From Nipponacmea schrenckii (taxonomy: Eukaryota > Mollusca > Gastropoda > Lottiidae), in contig JAUJPP010000012.1 in NCBI GenBank assembly GCA_030562195.1, positions 4,712,001 through 4,776,000 of the forward strand: a stretch of DNA of 64,000 nucleotides, in the 5' to 3' direction. Shown piece by piece: positions 47,143 through 58,207 of the stretch. The notes beneath the pieces were generated by a model. It saw nothing but the letters and a program-made list of their open reading frames with translations. It was not told the DNA's origin and did not search any database. Position 1 is the stretch's first letter. Each line of letters starts with the position of its first letter. The position numbers and the translations under genes were made by a program.

Positions 47143-48409
47143 GATCATCATCGTGTAACCATAATGTATAATACATAAAAAAAAAATTAAGAAATTAGTT
47201 AAATTTATTGATCAGCGTAAATATGTATTCTTATAAATTATTATATATAGTGTATTGCACAATTTATTAATGTAAATATGATGTATGTATGTATATAAAC
47301 ATAATTTATATATATAAATATATATAATTTATGTGTATGAATATATGTGTATAAATATAATTTATGTGTATTAATATAATATGGCTATATATATAGAAGG
47401 TAAAAATAATAATATTATAGTATATGTATGTATATATGAAGTGATGTATAATATACGTAGATATAAAAATATATAAGAATTTTGAAATTAAAAATATAAA
47501 TGAAATGATATATAAAATCACAGATAAGGCTGAGGTGAGAATGGTTTATAGTAGCAAAGGTGATATCTCCAACAATCGATACAAAAGAGTATCAATTATA
47601 TCACCGACAGGATTTGGTGCAGATCGATTTGTCCAGATAATATTGAAATAATGGAACATATGGGGGAACAGTTGGAGGTGAATCCCTGGCATGAAATAAA
47701 TAAATTCATGCAACTGGACGGGTTTGCTTAGGGTGTTTGACATGAAATGGCAGAAGCTATTCCGTAATGGTGACAAAAAGTCACACATTACAAAAAGATG
47801 TAACAACGTTTCAGGATGTTTGTGGCAAAACCCACACTTAGTATCAATCTCTTGCGAGCTCCGTTTGGAAAGGAAGTGTCGAGTCGGAAGGGCAGAATGA
47901 ATCAAGAGGAAAAGGAATTCCTTTTCCCCCTGACTCAGACTTGACTTCCAAAGATTTTGGAACACGCAAGAGAATATGATGTGCGGGTATTGCTGCTGCA
48001 TAGTAGTGATATGGTCTTTTAGCTTTATAAGTTCAAGATATATTATTTTGGAATTTAAGGGCAGCAGCCAATTAAAGTTTGTTTTCCTGAAGTTACAGGC
48101 TATTGCAGTAATTTTTGTTGGTGCCTGAAACGTTGTCACAGAATAGCTTCTGTCAATATCAAACCCCCTAATAGTAAGAAGGCCTATCCAGTAGTATAAC
48201 AGGGATGTCCATGGATATCTGTTCCCCCCTATGGTCCATTTAATTTGTTGGAGGTCGAAGGCCTGGAGTTTGAGATCTATATCACAAACTCCAATATGAC
48301 TATAATTGTCAACTAGTGTAATGATGAAAGAAAAATGGTACAATAATAGTTCTATTTCCGGGCGGCCATTTGTAACCAAGTGGACAAGCGAAAAAAGTAC
48401 AATTTTAAT

Positions 48410-49559
48410 CTACTCGCATCCGAGTTTTGATGAAATATCTCGAATCAATGTCCAAACAGCTGAGTGTATCAGGAAACTAAAAATCCCTAGGTGGTCTTAA
48501 TCGGGCCGTCGAGACACCAAATGCGCCCGACCCTTTCCCACCGGAACAAAGAAGGAAAACTCAGCTACTTAGACTTGTAGATATTGTACACTATTTACGC
48601 TAGTAAGGTAGAGCTGTATTAGTTCGACTTTACACGAGTAATGCAAAATGAATAATATTGGAGATAGTGTAGTAAAAAATGGTTATTGTTAGTGGAATTG
48701 CAGGTACCAAAGACGTCTGATTGAAATTAGGAATTGGAATGATGCAAATACATGCTTATCAGTGTCACCGATACCCATCCCGAAAACGTCTTTACATCTA
48801 CTATAATAAAAGTCAATCAAACTGATTATCCTGAGTGACTGTAATTTTATATAAATTTGATATTTCACTGTAATTATTTAAACTCAGAATTGGCATTATA
48901 CACTATAGGCCTATCTTAGTCAAAATGCTTGAAATAAAATGAATTTGTCTTCAATAAACTTTGTTGATAAATCGTTTGTATAATATTTCAGTTATATTTT
49001 ATTATGCTTAAATTTTTTATTTCTAAATTTTCGAATTAGAAAAGAACAAAATACACCCCTTACCTTTCTCTTAGTGTCGCCAAATAAATCTCTTGGCATG
49101 TCTCAAAATGCGCTTTTATAATATTTTATTTCTGTTTAGGATATCATAATATGAGTAATAATTGTAATAGAAAATAGAAATCTGGAGGTGGAAATGTTGT
49201 GTAAAACAGTTCTTGTGTTAAACATGCTCAATGACATATTCAATTAAACCATAAATCCATGATCCTGCTAAATGAAAAGCATAGTAACACTAAGAAAAAA
49301 TGTATTTTCAGAACACAGTAAGGTCAGAACAGATGTAGCTGTCAGTTTAAGTGTTTCCGCTGTGACAGATACTCCTTACTAATTAATTTATGAAGTTTGC
49401 AACAGACCTATGAAAAACACCAAACGAAATGTAATACATGTTAGACTAACCCCTATACTTGTTTTACATACAATCGAGTGGGCGTTAATGCGTTGTTAAG
49501 GACAAAGAAAGGACAAGAAAGAGCGATCCTTTTCTCAAAAATAGAGAAACACCTTGAGA
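48410..49559. other. Non-coding spacer
   Basis: No gene recognised. The first 150 bp are less AT-rich and might be additional LINE sequence or flank. Confidence 0.35.
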
Positions 49560-50560
49560 TTTATCTCATTTGTTGTGAATTTTTAAGGTTGGAATCGAAA
49601 GAGAAATGGGTGTGAGAGAAAAGACAAGAGACAATCTATTGATCACGAGATTGAGAAGTTGGTGTAAACAAAGTGAAGATGGTAAGGGCGGTGGAGATTG
49701 AAGGTGGGCGAAGTAATGGTGGGGTGAGAAGAGATGAGATGAGAAGAAAAAATAAAGAGGAGCATGGAAAAAAACAAGGGTGAAAAAGAAATGGGTTATG
49801 CACAGCAGATCAGAAAATTGCAAGAGGATGTGCATTATAAAGGATTGGAGGAAGAGGAAAAGAGGGTTCGAGGTGAAGTCATTCTGGAGTAGAGAGTAGA
49901 AAAACTGGAAAAAGGGGGGGGGGGGCGTAAAAGGAGAAAAAATACTGAAAAGGAAAAGAAAGAGACTGGAAAGGAAAAGAAAAAGCTGGTAAAGATTGGT
50001 AAAGAAAAGAAATTATTGGAATAGAAGAGAAATTAATTGAAAGAAAAGAAATTATTGGAAAAGAAGAGAAGAGACAGAAAATGAAGAGACTGAAAAGAAG
50101 AGATAGAAGAGACTGGAAATAAAGAAAAGATACAGGAAAAGAAGAGACTGGGAGAGATAAGACTAGAAAAGAAGTTCTGGGAGAGACAAAAATGGGAAAT
50201 ATTGGAATAAAAGAGAAATTTATGGAAAAGAAGAGACTGGAAAAGATTGGGTAGAAGAAAAATTATTGGTAAAAAAGAGAAGAGACAGACAGAAAAAGAA
50301 GAGACTGGAAAAGCAGAGACTGGAACAGAAAGAAACTGGAAAAGATTGAAATAGAAGAGAAACCATTGGAAAAGAAGAGACTGGAAAAGATTGGAAAAGA
50401 AGACAAATTATTGGAAAAGAAGACGGGAAGAAGAAAAGACTGAAAAAGAAGGAACTGTAAAATAAGAGGAAATTCTGAAAAGAAGAGAATAGAAGGGATT
50501 GGAAAGGATGGGCCTGGAAGAGAAGAAACTGGAAAAGATTGGAAAAGTGGAAAAATTACA
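49560..50560 (+). repeat. Purine-rich low-complexity tract
   Basis: About 1 kb of almost only A and G on the plus strand, built from variants of 'ggaaaagaagagactgg' and 'agaagagaaattattgg', with a G13 run near 49914. The long minus-strand open frames here (Ser/Leu/Phe-rich) are by-products of the composition. Confidence 0.85.
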
Positions 50561-51088
50561 ATGTTAAAATACAAATTACTTTTATTACATATGTCATGAT
50601 ACCGCTATTCAAATTACAACACTTGGGCGCAATCAGTGTCGTATATAGAGTGTGCGGAGTTAACAGTAGTCTAATCAATTATGATTTCTTAAATTGAGTT
50701 ATTTCCCTTAGACTGTAATCAGAATCATATAAACAGATTTTAATATTCATGATTTTCAATCGAGAAAAGTTTTAAATTAATTTTTGTTTTTACATTTTCA
50801 TCTTTTCATCGAAAGATACAGACAACTAAAATCCTTGACACCAACTTTTGATTTGTTGTTTTTCCTTGACGGTGTAATTTTCCTAAAACAAAGAAGTCTG
50901 TATTTTACTGTAGCCTCAGTTTTCCATAATGTGATTGGTTGATAAGTAGGTCAGGTTGGGCTGGCTCGAGAATCGAGAAGTGCATGAAAGCATGTCGATT
51001 GTCTAACGGTATATTTGTAGTAAAAAGCATGAATAGTGATCAAAACGAGTAAACAGATTAGCTCGGGATCGTCGTTAAGTAATCAACG

Positions 51089-52778
51089 ATGACAACTCAA
51101 GCCTCGGGATCAACATTGACAGCAGAAGAGAGGAAAGATTTGGAGGAATATGACAGGTTGGTAGAAGTTCTGACTTCTCTGTATCCAGATTGAGATTCTT
51201 TAGGTTTGGAGGAAAGGTTTCAGTCCAGACACATGGCCTATTTATTTGCATAATTTATTTGAATACTACTCTCTTTCACCTAGATACATTTTTTACAAAG
51301 TAATTTTGTTTATTTCAGTTGTTTATTTGGTTTTATCAAGTTTGATGAACCAAGTGGGGCAGGAAAAAGGGTTTTGCTGGAAAAGGTAAATATAAGGGGA
51401 AATAACTCTTTTTTAAAGCAAAGGTTCTTAAAAAATTCCTAAATGTAAAATAAAATTGCACATAATTATACTTTTGCCTTGGCAAATTATCATACCAAAG
51501 CCAATCTAAGATCTGTACAATACATTCTTTCTTGAAGTTGATGTTTCAATTCATATCTTGTGTACTATTTAATTGGCAAATTTCAATATGAATGACTACT
51601 GGATTTCTCTACATCAAGGCCTCTTACTTCTGACATGCTGACATGAAAAAGAGGCCTGATAAATTATTTTACATATTACAAAATATATATACCAAGACCA
51701 TTTCACTATGTGCTACTATGTTTCAGATTGTTTTGATTTTTAACTGGGCACGGTTGAATAGAAGTGCTCGGTGTCTTGAAATTAAAAGGAACTCAACCAG
51801 TTTGCATATTTGACCCACATCTTTAAGAAATGTACTTGTAGAATTCAAAGAAAGTAGATGAACATGTATCACAAATTCCTTATGTTTCTTGCAGGGCATT
51901 GGGCATTATGAAACAGTTTTGCTTGAACATATCAAATCAGTAAATGCTGAAAGTGATCGAGATAATCTGCCATATTTAGATCCTGCTATTTATTGTCACC
52001 TGGGTCATCTGAATTTATTATTAGAGCAGTTTGCTAAAGGTAACATTCATATTCAACAAGTTACTTTAATGATAATTTTCTAGTAGGTATAATTTATATA
52101 AAAGTATTATTTGACATAGTAATTGACCATTATTTCTATTAATAATGTTTTACATATAGTGATTGAACATGATTTGCTATGTATATAATTTCAGCTTTAT
52201 CAGCATATCAGAAATATTTCAATCTACAAGCTGACAATTGGAAGGTAGGAAATTGTTTCATTCACAAATTATTCTCGAGTCCCAGCCCTCAATAAATTAT
52301 GAGTGTTTATTTTATCTTAGTTATTGTCCTTGTCTGGAATTTTGTCTGTGGTGTCATATTTATTTAGTTATATAGTCCCATCTTGATATTCCTGTGGATA
52401 TTTCTGAGGTTTGAGGCAATTTTGTATAGTTGTGAAAATATACTTAATTTGATTGTGAGATTTGAAAGTCTGTAGTTCCTATTCTATCTTGATGAAACAG
52501 ATGTATGCAGGTATACTGATATTATATAAGACAAGTTTGAAATAGATCAAGTTTTTTGTGACAATCTTGTGCTTATTGTTTCATTATTTATATAAATCTT
52601 ATAGTTCTTCTAAACATTGGGTTGAATGTTATATATTCTGATAATGATTCCCAGTTAGCTTTTGTTACCTCACTTGACAAGCTACCTATTATGATTTGTT
52701 GGTATATTTCTGTTTGTAGAATACAGCATTTTTGTATGGTTTGGGACTGGTATATTATCATTATAATTCTTTCAATTG
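51089..52778 (+). CDS. KDM6A: Lysine demethylase 6A/UTX, N-terminal exons only
   Basis: UTX removes methyl groups from histone H3 Lys27 and works in MLL3/4 (COMPASS) complexes. Five exons are visible: 51089-51156, 51319-51385, 51895-52039, 52195-52244 and 52720-52778. All have consistent phase and GT borders and encode 129 residues plus a split Trp codon. They cover the start of the TPR region: SLTAEER-like TLTAEERKDLEEYD, then SCLFGFIKFDEPSGAGKR, CHLGHLNLLLEQFAKALSAY, QKYFNLQADNWK and NTAFLYGLGLVYYHYNSF, each close to vertebrate UTX. The JmjC domain and the rest lie beyond the window. I found no exon 6 in 52779-64000, so this intron exceeds 11 kb. The start is the first in-frame ATG, matching the conserved LTAEER region soon after. 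Confidence 0.9.
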
Positions 52779-53372
52779 GTAAGTAATTCTTGAAATTTTA
52801 CATACACCTTTTCACTTATTAGAAAATTACTTGAGTGTTGATATGCAACACAATATATTTACAGGAATTCCTAACCAAGGTTTTCATGATCCCATAGTAA
52901 CAAAATAAAATTTGTGTTTTAGACTGGTCATGAAGACATTTATCACTTTCCATTGTGTGAATTCGAAATGAAAGCGAAAAATTAAACAAATACTTTTTTT
53001 TTAGACATCAACATATTTTCAACAATGTCTGTCCATTCCCCCTGTAAACTATTAAACTACATAACTTGTGATGATTAGAAATAGAGTTATTGCCCTTGTA
53101 AAAAAAATGACGTAATTTCTAATCCAATTTCGTTTTCAACAGATTTCATTGGAATCTATTGGCTTTTTGAAAAATATTTTACCTTCAGACATTTAAAAGG
53201 ATAACATCAGTTGTCCTTGGATGAATTTGTCTCACAGTGTGCAGTTGTTATGCCACATTTGCTGGGTTGCAGAGCATTAGGATGTAAAACCCTATTTCAT
53301 ATCATAACACACTGAAATATTTACATTTATTCTGAACTCCCCTCAGCTTGTGACATGATCAAATGCTTTAGC

Positions 53373-55171
53373 TAGTGCTCACACGAATAATCGATTTGTA
53401 GTATTCAAAGCCTTTTCGCGAATATTCGAATCGGATTTTACTATTCGATTATTCTCCTATAAACAAGATTAAATAATAATTTTTACGCAATTTATTATGA
53501 ATTATTTAGAGATAATCCCCGTACCAAGTTATATATAGATTGTGTTGTCAAGTCTCTCAGTGTCTCATATATATAACTAGTGCTGGATAATCAAAGTATT
53601 TAACTTTTGATTAGCTGGTATAAATAGAAACATGTAAGGCCGTACAAAGTAAATTGTCTGTTTTACAGGCCCAGCGCGCTCTGGTAAAATACCCCGCGCT
53701 CCAAAACTATTGACATTTTGGAATAATTAATAAATAATGCGCGCGTGCGTCTCCAAAATTGTGTGTAAAATAGAGTTATTTCCCGTTCCCGAAAATATTT
53801 TTTACCATAATTATCTCCCTTGACGTTTAACGAAAAAACGGAAGTGGCTTAGAATGCATTTTTCATCACCGATAAAAAGATTTTCTTCTAAAACTTTAAA
53901 CTGAAATTGATTCTGATAGAGTTTAATGTTCGAAAATACAATTATTTGCTGAAGGAAGCACAATTATGAAAATTATTCACACTTTCGTGAGGACAATCCA
54001 AACATAAAATTAATCTTAGTCTTGATGATATCGTTTCTGGATAATAATGGTGGAACAAATCGAGACCCGTTACAATTACAAGTAAAAGAATGCACCGGGA
54101 TTTTTTCTGCTATTGATTTGAAAAAGTTAATATTTTTAAAAAAATGGGAACGAATACAAGAAAATACGAATTTTATACGTTCGAATATGATCGATTTTCT
54201 CATTATTGGTATCACTCAACACATTCCGCTTTTCTCAAGTTAAAACCGGAAGTACTCCGTTACTATGAGTTATCGAAAAATCGGCATTTGTAACATAGGC
54301 CTAGATAAAATTTATTAAAATAGAAGTTCGATCTAATCAGGTTGTTTTATTTTTGTCATGTGATGTGATGTATGACAATTTGTTCCAAAATTTCCAATAA
54401 TAATAATTATTATTACCATACAATGGCATTTTCAAATACAGTTTACAGATGGATAGAAATGGATTAGTACTGAAGTAGAATAACATTGTCTTGACATAAT
54501 ATTATCAGCCCTGATGCACCCTAAGTGCACCATTGTCAGAGGTAGTTGAAAGGTAAAAAAAGTTCTGTTATTTCTATCAACTATTATCATTCAAACTCCA
54601 AAAACATCTGATAGTTGCATCTGAATGGTGATTTAAATATATTTTTTAAATTTGTGGAAATAAATAATAAATAGCTTCGCTCGCTCCGATTTCTTCTGGT
54701 GCCAAATTTTAAAAAACGCTTATAAATAATAAATAATAAATTCGCTTAAAGTAAGTTTTTAAAAAAAAAGGCCTGTAAAACAGACAATTTATTTTGCACG
54801 GCCTAATTATCCAATCAGATGAAAAAAGGTTCACTTCGGATGGTTTTCTTTTATTTTGGTACTTTGATTTTTTTTATCAATTAGAACTGAATACGTTTCA
54901 TTCCATTGTTTACCAGCTTAATTGTTCCTCAAAACGCAACCGGCATGTAATAAATAATAATTGTATGTCTTGAAATACCCTTTCAAAGCGAGGTATTTAT
55001 AGTACTGTTGTAAATCTGTATTGCAAGAGAGAAAACCGGCAAATTTCACCGATATAAAAGCTGATTTTTCAATGCAATTTTTAATTGAAAATATCGTCGA
55101 TTCATCGAATACAAATCGAATTATGCCGTCGAATAGTCGTATAGCAAAAATCACTATTCGTGTGAGCACTA
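53373..55171. mobile_element. Non-autonomous hAT-like element, 1.8 kb
   Basis: The ends are perfect 17-bp inverted repeats, TAGTGCTCACACGAATA. They are flanked by an exact 8-bp duplication GCTTTAGC at 53365-53372 and 55172-55179. Subterminal sequence is rich in CGAATATTCGAAT-like words, common in hAT ends. No transposase frame is present. The element is interrupted by another at 53638-54803. Confidence 0.88.
53638..54803. mobile_element. PIF/Harbinger-like element nested in the hAT-like element
   Basis: The 34-bp terminal inverted repeats begin GGCCGTACAAAGTAAATTGT at the left and GGCCGTGCAAAATAAATTGT at the right (read inward), with only two mismatches over 34 bp. The 3-bp flank TAA (53635-53637 and 54804-54806) is the usual Harbinger target. 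There is no transposase frame; the short open frames near 53973-54243 overlap on opposite strands. Confidence 0.8.
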
Positions 55172-55179
55172 GCTTTAGC

Positions 55180-57288
55180 ACACCAATACTGCCAATGAGA
55201 CAAACGTTTTGTTCTTAATTCCTCTGAACATCTAAATTGAGAATTTTTTGAATGTACTGGAAAATAAAAAAGGTAAGAAAACGAAACATGTAGCGTCACA
55301 TTGACTAGTTTTATTTCTTGTGATATTATGAAACAAATTCCCTGTGTGTTATTCTGGCTTGTACTTCAACTGATTCAGGTCAGACAGACTGGAATGGAAA
55401 CAAACCGTGGCCTGTTTTTATTATAAACCAGTAGACTGTATACCAAGATATCTAGGTCCTCAGTATTGATTGATTGAGGTCAGTGAAAATCAATACTATT
55501 CTGAAATTCCATATTCTATTAACTGTCATAGGATCTTACACCAGCTAAGTTTACAGCTTTTAGGCCTTGTTTTCAGCTTTCCACAATACTTTCTTAAGTG
55601 CTTAAGAATTAGAAAATATTTCTTAGTTTCTGTCCATATGTATCTTTCATATTAATGAATACAAAGGGAAGCGTTTTGGATTTGTATATCAGTGTTTTAG
55701 GATTATTTTTGGGGATCAATAACAATATTGCCCAATTCATAAAATATAGGTTCAGTTTAATTTGAGTGTATTGTATTAATATGGGTTATCTTCCTTAGCT
55801 ACTGTTCCTCAACAAACAGACAGATACATATAGTGTACTAAACATAAAACATGTCACTAGTTTGGTAGTATCTTTAATTAAGTGTGATGAATTTCTATTT
55901 CTACTCTTATGTAAAGTGCTGGCAGAGGACACAAAAGTGGGATTAGTTTTAATATAGTTAGTATAAACTGGTTATCTACAATATGCCAGTCTTTTGCCAT
56001 CAGTTCTGGTTGGGTAAACTATAATGGTTTATTTGTCTCTTAACTCCAATAATGGTGATTACTAGGTCAGTATGACCTATATATCTAGCCTGATTCTCTA
56101 ATCATTGTATATAAGAATCAATAGATCTCTATAACTAACCAGGTGCTAAATTAGGTCAAATTTATCCTTCATTTCAAGCCAGTGAGAAGGTGGATTAAGT
56201 TAAAAACTAAATATTAAATAAAGTTGAATTATTAGTTATTAGTTTGTTAAATTGAAACTTATTACTTCATTGATAGATAACAAAAGAACTCTCCAACTTC
56301 CATTCCGTTGAAAATCTTTTGGTGCTATATGGGTCATTTCTAATGGTGCATCAACAGATGTACTTACTCTTGTTTTGACCAGATTAACATATAACAAAGT
56401 TTTTATGATATTAATAGAGATTCAGAGTGTATCAACCTATGTTTGATAATATTCCAAGAAAACCTTGGTGATTATTTATGAAAATGTTAATTGTTGTGTT
56501 TTGTATAATTTTGTATAATTAATTGGTTGTAAATCCAGAAATGTCTACTTGAAAATGATTATCTTTCCCTGGAGCTTTGATTGAAGAATGTTAAACTGGG
56601 TTTTCTAGTCTTAATTAAGATAAAAAGGAAGAATAATTGAAAGTAATATATCTTATAGTCTTGTTAAATGATAGCTTAAAGAGATAATCAAGAGGAAGAA
56701 GCCTAGTTTTACATGTCTAGTGTTTTACCTCCAGTATTAATTTAACTAGTTGTAGAGGTGTTTAGGTTCATGTTATCATGACAAGAGATTATCAACTTGG
56801 ACAAAAAATTAAATATCAAGTGTTATTTTCTACTGAAAGTTAAAAATGGAATACAAGTTAATAATACATGATTACCGGGTGAATAAACAAATTATGATGT
56901 CTGATGTACAGTGTAAAATTATAAATACAGGAGAAAATAAGAGAAATGAATACAGAAGGGATAGGTTCAAACATGGTGCAGACACAATTTGTTTGACTAT
57001 ATACTGTAGATAATCCCACACTGTCACCCTGGTACTCCCTACTTTAGATTGTTGTTAGCTATTTTTCCCAGATTATTGTAAATTATATATTACATATATT
57101 CCCGACAGGTGGAATTTTGCTGGATGAACCTGATGTCCAGTGTCCCCTCTAGACACCTCCACTTGATTTCTAACAAAATTGAAATATGAAACAGAAAGAA
57201 TAACATTCAGACGTTGTCCTCTCGCTCTGCAATTGATTTCTAAAATTAATATTAATTATTTTGTATATGTCCGTCTGCTGATCTGTCA
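55180..57288. other. KDM6A intron sequence
   Basis: AT-rich intron. I see no exon, conserved frame or clear repeat. Confidence 0.4.
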
Positions 57289-57296
57289 GTCTGTAC

Positions 57297-57692
57297 TAGT
57301 TCTGGATATTGACAATCATGCCACGATACGATACATATCGCTATACAAGGGCACGATACAATACGTATCGCGATATGGGGTAATCAATAAAAAGCAACAA
57401 CAAGGTTTCAATATTTTAAACTTTTAACACTTAAATTTTGAAGTGGCCTGTTTGTCTACTAAATTAAATGTAAAATAAGTTATTTGAAAAAATGGATTTG
57501 AGAGAAGTCTGTGAAATAAAATTTATGATGGGATAAACTTGCATTTTCAGACTAGTAAATAAAATATTACCCACTTATTTTATGATATGCTATTTATTGT
57601 CAAGTAGGCCTATCTATACACGACCTCACGATACATGTATCATGGCATGTCATATCACGATGCATTGATTCAGCAATATCGTGCCAGCACTA
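57297..57692. mobile_element. hAT-like MITE, 396 bp
   Basis: Inverted ends TAGTTCTGG and TAGTGCTGG are flanked by an exact 8-bp duplication GTCTGTAC (57289-57296 and 57693-57700). The interior is rich in CGATACGATA/ATCGTG words. It has no coding capacity. Confidence 0.8.
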
Positions 57693-58073
57693 GTCTGTAC
57701 AGTTCAACATTCCTGAGGCTTGAAATGAAATGTTTATATTAGAACAAGTAACAATTAATTAGTCTTTGTTTACATTCTTTAATTGTATTAATTACGAAAT
57801 AACATTATTAATGACCTTGATTTACAATATCCACCTCACTACAGCTGATTATTTTAGATATGTGTTGGAAACATGCCAGTTTCTCAGTCTGTTCACATTA
57901 TATTATAGACAATTAGAGGTCTTTCAATTCAATGAAAAGTAGGCCAAAACATTTTACTAAGTCACTATTGCAAACACTGCAAACAAGAGAGAATGAAACA
58001 AACTTAGGTTCAAAGTTAAGGATTCTTTGCCAAACCTCTTGGCATTGATCTTTTCCAGAATATCGGGGTATCT

Positions 58074-58207
58074 AGTTAAAATGGTAACATGTCAAGATTT
58101 ATTTTGTTACCGTTTTAACCAATAATGCCTGTTACCGTTTCAGCGGAGTAATTACTGTTTTTAACTAATAAAATTTGTTACCGTTTTGAAATGTTACCGT
58201 TTTAACT
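58074..58207. mobile_element. 134-bp MITE with GTTACCGTTTTA motifs
   Basis: Ends AGTTAAAATGGTAACATGTC and (inverted) AGTTAAAACGGTAACATTTC. The interior has further copies of ttaccgttt. Related to 28451-28562. Confidence 0.65.

Larger units (their letters stand above)
46968..48409 (-). mobile_element. 5'-truncated LINE (non-LTR retrotransposon) with poly(A) tail
   Basis: The minus-strand frame 48409-47546 encodes the C-terminal end of an ORF2. It has WKSSLSQGEKEFLFLLIHSA, then LPTRHFLSKRSSQEIDTKCG and a Cys-His knuckle C-x2-C-x8-H-x4-C (CGFC..ETLLHLFVMC), the zf-RVT pattern. The endonuclease and reverse transcriptase core are absent, so the copy is 5' truncated. The 3' UTR (47545-47011) has a TA-rich stretch, then two adjacent perfect 12-bp stem-loops. 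An A-rich tail follows on the minus strand (46968-47010). The open frame is intact over 288 codons, suggesting a fairly young insertion. The 5' boundary and target duplication were not found. Confidence 0.78.

Noticed and set aside
47306..47521. Minus-strand open frame rich in Ile and Tyr
   Set aside because: It is the translation of TA-rich microsatellite sequence in the LINE 3' region.
49566..50574. Minus-strand Ser/Phe/Leu-rich open frames that look like membrane proteins
   Set aside because: They are the complement of the polypurine tract, where stops are rare by composition.
53973..54243. Overlapping open frames on both strands inside the nested Harbinger-like element
   Set aside because: They lie on opposite strands of the same bases, lack DDE or Myb-type motifs and are shorter than known transposase domains.
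57100..57180. 'cccgacag' followed by an open stretch as a possible KDM6A exon 6
   Set aside because: The translated sequence does not match the expected TPR continuation and the frame does not complete the split Trp codon sensibly.
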